Positions 6,485 through 10,194 of a DNA stretch of 10,194 bases are shown here, one piece after another. The first letter of the stretch is position 1; every line of letters begins with the position of its first letter. The translations under genes were made by a program, and so were the position numbers. Location: the NCBI GenBank assembly GCA_036244855.1, contig BQKZ01002430.1:55154-65347 (forward strand), read 5' to 3'. The DNA comes from Temnopleurus reevesii (taxonomy: Eukaryota > Echinodermata > Echinoidea > Temnopleuroida > Temnopleuridae). The notes beneath the pieces were generated by a model. The model searched no databases. It had not been told where the DNA came from and saw nothing but the letters and a program-made list of their open reading frames with translations.

Positions 6485-6540
6485 GATCAACTGCAACTTG
6501 CGATCAATTGCAACTTTTGAGCAATTGCAACTTTTGAGCA
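6485..6540 (+). repeat. 17-bp tandem repeat in the 3' UTR, about 3.3 copies
   Basis: Copies start at 6485, 6502 and 6519, with a partial one at 6536. The core is GA(T/G)CAA(C/T)TGCAACTT. The last two full copies differ at one base and the first is more diverged. Each copy contains CAATTGCAA or a variant. No known RNA motif is recognised. Confidence 0.8.
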
Positions 6541-6548
6541 ACACCCCC

Positions 6549-6918
6549 TATATCAATGAATAAAAAAAAACATATGCACGAATTCCTTGTTCCAAGACTG
6601 TACGTGTCTTCTTAAAAGCCCGAATAGATGATCGTAAAATATATTGCTGATTTATTTGTATTTCATCAACTTTATATATACATTCATTTAAATTATCAAT
6701 ACATCAGGTTGACATGTTTTTTTTTATTCAACACAACGTAGTGTTAGTAAAATAAATATTTAATATTGCGTACTCTGGTACATTTATTGTGGTATTGCGT
6801 TTTATAACGAGAGTCAAATTTATATGATTTATAGATGATATAAATGGAATTAAGTTTTAACAAAACCCCGTAAAACCACCAGTGTCAAATCATTAATTGT
6901 TCATGAATTTAAAATCAC
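6549..6918. repeat. 3'-flank sequence duplicated at 8644-8750 (copy A)
   Basis: Three collinear blocks, 6549-6566, 6677-6725 and 6882-6918, recur in the same order and orientation at 8644-8750, where the two intervening stretches (about 110 and 155 bp) are missing. The first block includes the gene's poly(A) signal. Confidence 0.75.
6559..6564 (+). promoter_or_regulatory. Poly(A) signal AATAAA
   Basis: This is the first canonical AATAAA after the stop codon, about 270 nt downstream, followed by an A-rich run and a GT-rich stretch. It lies in a short block that is also found at 8644-8661. Confidence 0.6.
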
Positions 6919-8203
6919 TTGTTGAATGTTATTGCAGTGCAGAAATCCAGTTGTTAGAAATTAGAGCTTAATTTGGTTGTATATTATAAATACAACACCA
7001 GAAATGTTTGCGAGGAACAACAGTGCACAGTGCAGGATCTAACCAACTCCAATGGTGTTATATTCAAATCATTCTGTGCCAAAATCAACATCAAATATAA
7101 TAATTAAATATAGTTGAGACTTGAATTTAGTCGAGTAGTGAGAAGGGTTTAAACATAACAGACTAAATTTTGTATTGGAATATATGTAGGAGAAAACAAT
7201 TCAGTTGCCGCAGTTTCATATATTGGTCGATAATATCAATAGCACTATTGTCATTTGATTTACTTTGAATACATACATTTACGTACTATGCATGTTATAA
7301 ATAATTACGTTACTGTGGAACGATGTGTATTAAGATATGTGTGATGAAATAGAATATCTGCTCTTGAAAAGGCGCCATTATTATTTTCCACATCCTTCCA
7401 TCATAAAGCTTTGGATTGAAATATTCAAATTCGTAGCTTACTTTGCCAAAGATCTGCGTATTTCATTATTGCCAAATATTGGGAACGCAAATGTCTACAA
7501 CTATGTGTATATAATGCTTTGTATCGCTTCTTGATCATGCTTATGATGTATTAAATGTGTAGACACAAATAGATAAGTCAAATTGTCTGAGTATCATTAA
7601 TGATGTGTATTCATTTGAAATTGTTTAACAATAATAAATATTCCGACAAGGTACTGATGATTTAAGATATAAACAGACTGGAAAATATTGAAAATTGCAA
7701 CCACCAATTTTTTTCATTTAACAGTGAAAGTATAAACCATATCCCCATCTCGTTGAATGAATATTTTATTTACAAACACCATGATATTGATATCAAATAA
7801 ATAATATGAAAAACAATAATTATTTATAATAAGAATCAGATATGATATAAAAAAAAAACACAAGAGAATAAGACTGACCGCAAGGTAATTTCACAAAAAC
7901 AATCGTGAACCCTCAGAAATTTTGCATCTCACAAAAATTAGGCCTCTTTAGAAAACGTTTTCTAAATAAATATATATGACACCTCATAAAGTATCAAATC
8001 AGTAAATAGAAAAGAAAAACGCGGTCAATTCTAATCTATATAAAGAATACTAAAAATTCTCAATATTAGTTTTTCCACGTGTGCAAGGGATTTATATGTT
8101 TATAATGTATCATTTATCATGCGATGTATGTGACCGTTTAATTCACTATCATGGAAGTTATGTGTATATTTATGTTACCCAACTGTGAAATAGTTGGTCA
8201 TCA
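6919..8203. other. Intergenic AT-rich region, nothing recognised
   Basis: No exon, RNA gene or element is supportable. The longest open frames match no family and are within what AT-rich DNA gives by chance. A small palindrome GATATTGATATC lies at about 7783-7794. Confidence 0.5.
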
Positions 8204-8598
8204 CTGTGAGCAGAAGGGACAAAGGACGGGGCAAAGTAAACAATTTCATTCAAGTAAGTCTAACCTCGTTATAACGAGATCGTTGGGACCAGAGGAATTA
8301 CCTCTTTATATTGAAACCTTGTTATATCAGGGTCAAAATACAAAAAAATACAAAGAGTTGGGACCAGAAAAATGACCTTGTTATAATGATAACCCGTTAT
8401 ATCAGTGCTCTTTATAACGAGGTTTGACTGTATTCACAATAGCTAGATGATCACAAAAGAAAGTCCCAGGTGCAATTGTTGTTGAAAAAATTTCCACAGA
8501 ATAAGAAGGATGTAAAAATATTTTGTGTGTATCTAGCTGTTGATGCTTGAATGGAAGTTGTTTGCTTTGTCCCAGTCCTTTGTCTTTTCTGTTCACAG
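8204..8598. mobile_element. Foldback element, left arm interrupted by a MITE
   Basis: The left arm 8204-8254 is complementary to the right arm 8546-8598, starting CTGTGAGCAGAAGGGACAAA against CTGTGAACAGAAAAGACAAA read from the right. Pairing resumes beyond the inserted MITE: ATAGCTAGAT near 8440-8449 pairs with ATCTAGCTGT near 8531-8540. With the MITE removed the arms are about 75-80 bp around a loop of roughly 60 bp. No coding sequence and no certain target duplication were found. Confidence 0.75.
8257..8430. mobile_element. Pogo/Tigger-like MITE nested in the foldback
   Basis: The right end, read inward, is CAGTCAAACCTCGTTATAAA. The left end is AGTCTAACCTCGTTATAACG, lacking the first C. 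Both abut TA (8255-8256 and 8431-8432). CAGT-type ends with CCTCGTTATAACGA and a TA duplication are characteristic of pogo/Tigger-like elements of the Tc1/mariner group. Internal CGTTATA/TTGGGACCAGA words recur. At 174 bp it has no transposase and is non-autonomous. Confidence 0.8.
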
Positions 8599-8643
8599 CC
8601 CATTGATCTCTCCTGCATGTATCACTGATTTATCTTGTATGTC

Positions 8644-8750
8644 TATATCAATGAATAAAAAGATATACATTCATTTGAATTATCAATACATCAGGTTGGC
8701 ATGTTTTTTTTAATGTCAAATCATTATTTGTTTATGAATTTAAAATCATA
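8644..8750. repeat. Partial duplicate of the gene's 3' flank (copy B)
   Basis: Contains TATATCAATGAATAAAAA, then ATTATCAATACATCAGGTTG, then TGTCAAATCATT and ATGAATTTAAAATCA, all also present at 6549-6918 in the same order with few mismatches. It lacks the two intervening stretches of copy A. Confidence 0.8.
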
Positions 8751-8985
8751 TCTAGAGCATCAAAATATGGACAAAAGTTGAATGGACGTCGATGTCGAAA
8801 TACATCGAACACAAATTTGCCATCACCCTTTGTTTCTTGAAATTATGACACTCTCCAATGAAATAATTCACAACATAAACATATTGAATAATTGTTTATG
8901 GAATATAACAATAATCATCGCAGCTATAAAGCTGAATTGCGATCTTCGTTACAATATTTAAAAAAAATCATGCATATATTACTTG

Positions 8986-9516
8986 TGTAGGACTGTCCTT
9001 ATCGCGGGTTGACTACAACACAGAACAAGATGTTACTCCGATCGTCGACTTGGGCTTAACTGCCTAACTTGGGCAGGGCCTAGTTTATTCTGTCATTCTC
9101 TACTTACATTTTTGCACACTGCACATAACATCAATCGAACATAACTAATCATTGAAAGTGACCTAGAGACATCTATTGGTATAGATTCAAAGGACGATCT
9201 TCACAACAAAAGAATTGGTAAAGTAAGGAAATGTTTGGAATAAAGGATACAAGAATGTGACAAAGGAGGGAGGTCCAGGGAAGTAACAAAAGAAGTCAGA
9301 AGGTTAAGGATGGCTATTATATGCCAGACAACAGAACTAAGAATGGAGATAAGGTTACGGAAGGTGAACTCTGGCTTCAAAAGGCTGACTTATTGGACCT
9401 CATTAAAATGCACAAGTAAAATATCATTGAACTCAAAACCCTATAAATAGCTGGAAAGGGTCCATGAACTTGTCATCAGGAAGATATATTATACAAGTCA
9501 TAAATTATTCCCTACA
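8986..9516 (+). mobile_element. Candidate solo LTR of a retrotransposon (531 bp)
   Basis: Begins TGTAGGAC and ends TTCCCTACA, giving the TG...CA termini and a 6-bp TGTAGG/CCTACA inverted repeat of LTRs. It is flanked by a 4-bp direct repeat CTTG (8982-8985 and 9517-9520), a length typical of integrase-made duplications. A TATA box (CTATAAATAG) lies 66-75 bp before the 3' end, as in the U3/R region, and the middle is purine-rich on the plus strand. No second LTR, primer-binding site or gag-pol sequence is present in the window, so a solo LTR left by recombination is the natural reading. The family is not known. Confidence 0.65.
9441..9450 (+). promoter_or_regulatory. TATA box of the candidate LTR
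   Basis: CTATAAATAG is a good core-promoter TATA element. Transcription would start about 30 bp downstream, near 9470-9480, inside the LTR. No gene follows in the window. Confidence 0.5.
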
Positions 9517-9520
9517 CTTG

Positions 9521-10194
9521 CAATAGTTCAAATAAACAGGAGCACAAATACATGAATAGCAATAAAAGCCTAATTATAAAAAGAACAGAAGAACAATACA
9601 ATGGTGCTTAGCATTGAAATTATCGCCGGTACGATTATCAACAAATTCCATTGCAAAGTAATGACATCAACTTTAAAAAAATCCAAAATTCCTATCAGCT
9701 AAAATGAGAAGATATCAAAGTTGTATTGAATAATCATTTTTTTTTCTATTTGTTGGGCTCATCATATTGCTCGTAGAGTGGAAACATCTCAGAATATAAC
9801 TGGGTTATGAGGTAAAATAAATTGTAAATAAATGTGCAGTATGTAGATACTAAACTGTGAATTAAAAGAAAACAAAACATAACAGTTGATATAATGGGTC
9901 ACTAATAATCAAATTGTTAAGTGAATTATGATTTGACACTTTTTGCATTGAATTAGTTCACGGAAATTGGGTTTCCCACATCTTTGATCTTGTATGTTCT
10001 TGCATAATGTTGCATTTGGGAATTTTTGAATCGCGAAAATTTTCAGCTTGAATAAGCAGGTTTCATCCAAACATTCTGAACTCATCACAATATACATCAC
10101 ATCCGTACACACTGAACACGTCAAAACAACGCAACAAATATTGATTTTTAATGTTTTTGTTTATTTCATTCAACTTCATTCGAATATACTGTAT
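9521..10194. other. AT-rich region, nothing recognised
   Basis: No exon chain, repeat or RNA gene is supportable. A minus-strand open frame (10124-9909) with scattered cysteines has a TTG rather than ATG at its start and matches no family I know. Confidence 0.45.

Larger units (their letters stand above)
6290..6580 (+). other. 3' UTR of the MAM-LDLa gene (end approximate)
   Basis: Non-coding sequence runs from the stop to just beyond the poly(A) signal at 6559-6564. It has an unusually CpG-rich patch at about 6408-6482, where GCGC words recur, followed by a short tandem repeat. The exact cleavage site is not visible; a stretch with TGTACGTGTCTTCTT at about 6599-6614 could be the downstream GU-rich element. 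Confidence 0.6.

Noticed and set aside
7337..7534. 65-codon plus-strand frame downstream of the gene
   Set aside because: Low-complexity hydrophobic peptide without a domain, promoter or splice partners.
8151..8596. Plus- and minus-strand frames with similar GQSKQ-containing peptides
   Set aside because: Their similarity follows from the inverted repeat of the foldback element read on both strands; they are not paralogous genes.
9909..10124. Minus-strand 71-codon frame with several cysteines, and a possible acceptor TTCAG at its upstream end
   Set aside because: It starts with TTG, has no recognisable domain, no partner exon in the window, and a length expected by chance in AT-rich DNA. It stays only a weak terminal-exon candidate.
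1..10194. A new defence system, operon or other multi-gene system
   Set aside because: Only one partial gene is supportable. The unusual content is exon duplication and nested non-autonomous elements, and I see no evidence for a new multi-component system.

Overview
The window looks like AT-rich invertebrate animal DNA. It holds small exons with GT/AG borders and long introns, an AAT-type microsatellite, several foldback (MITE-like) elements and a likely solo LTR. No prokaryotic gene layout is visible: there are no ribosome-binding sites and no dense ORFs. A MAM + LDLa + transmembrane gene of this kind is typical of invertebrates such as molluscs, annelids, brachiopods, echinoderms and amphioxus. 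I cannot fix the species; a lophotrochozoan such as a bivalve is only a guess.

The one gene I can support is the 3' end of a plus-strand cell-surface protein gene. Six exons join in consistent phases: 855-978, 2474-2608, 3981-3992, 4876-4984, 5799-5853 and 6236-6289. Together they give 489 nt (163 codons including the TGA stop). In order they encode the end of a MAM domain, a Thr/Pro-containing linker, one complete six-cysteine LDLa module, a 12-nt microexon, one transmembrane helix with an Arg-Lys stop-transfer signal, and a cytoplasmic tail of about 44 residues with an NPGY (NPxY-class) motif. The 5' part of the gene lies upstream of the window. A poly(A) signal sits at 6559-6564.

The most unusual structure is upstream of the two extracellular exons. 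Each is preceded by a tandem array of units made of intron 3' end plus exon 5' part, and only the last copy runs on into a complete exon. The MAM array (about 108-700) repeats the first 45-50 bp of the MAM exon three times at about 148-155 bp spacing. The LDLa array (about 1698-2473) repeats the first 93 bp of the LDLa exon at about 138-151 bp spacing. Two LDLa copies keep an acceptor, an open frame, four cysteines and a donor-like GT, all in phase 1-1. The same rearrangement has therefore hit neighbouring exons of one gene.

The introns carry a near-perfect hairpin (2982-3063), a GC-richer block (3066-3256), two TA-flanked MITE-like elements (3263-3414 and 3458-3736) and the microsatellite (about 4530-4745).

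Downstream of the gene (about 6600-10194) I see no supportable gene. This part holds a foldback element (8204-8598) whose left arm is interrupted by a pogo/Tigger-like MITE (8257-8430), a partial duplicate of the gene's 3' flank (8644-8750), and a 531-bp candidate solo LTR (8986-9516) with TG...CA ends, a 4-bp target duplication and a TATA box.
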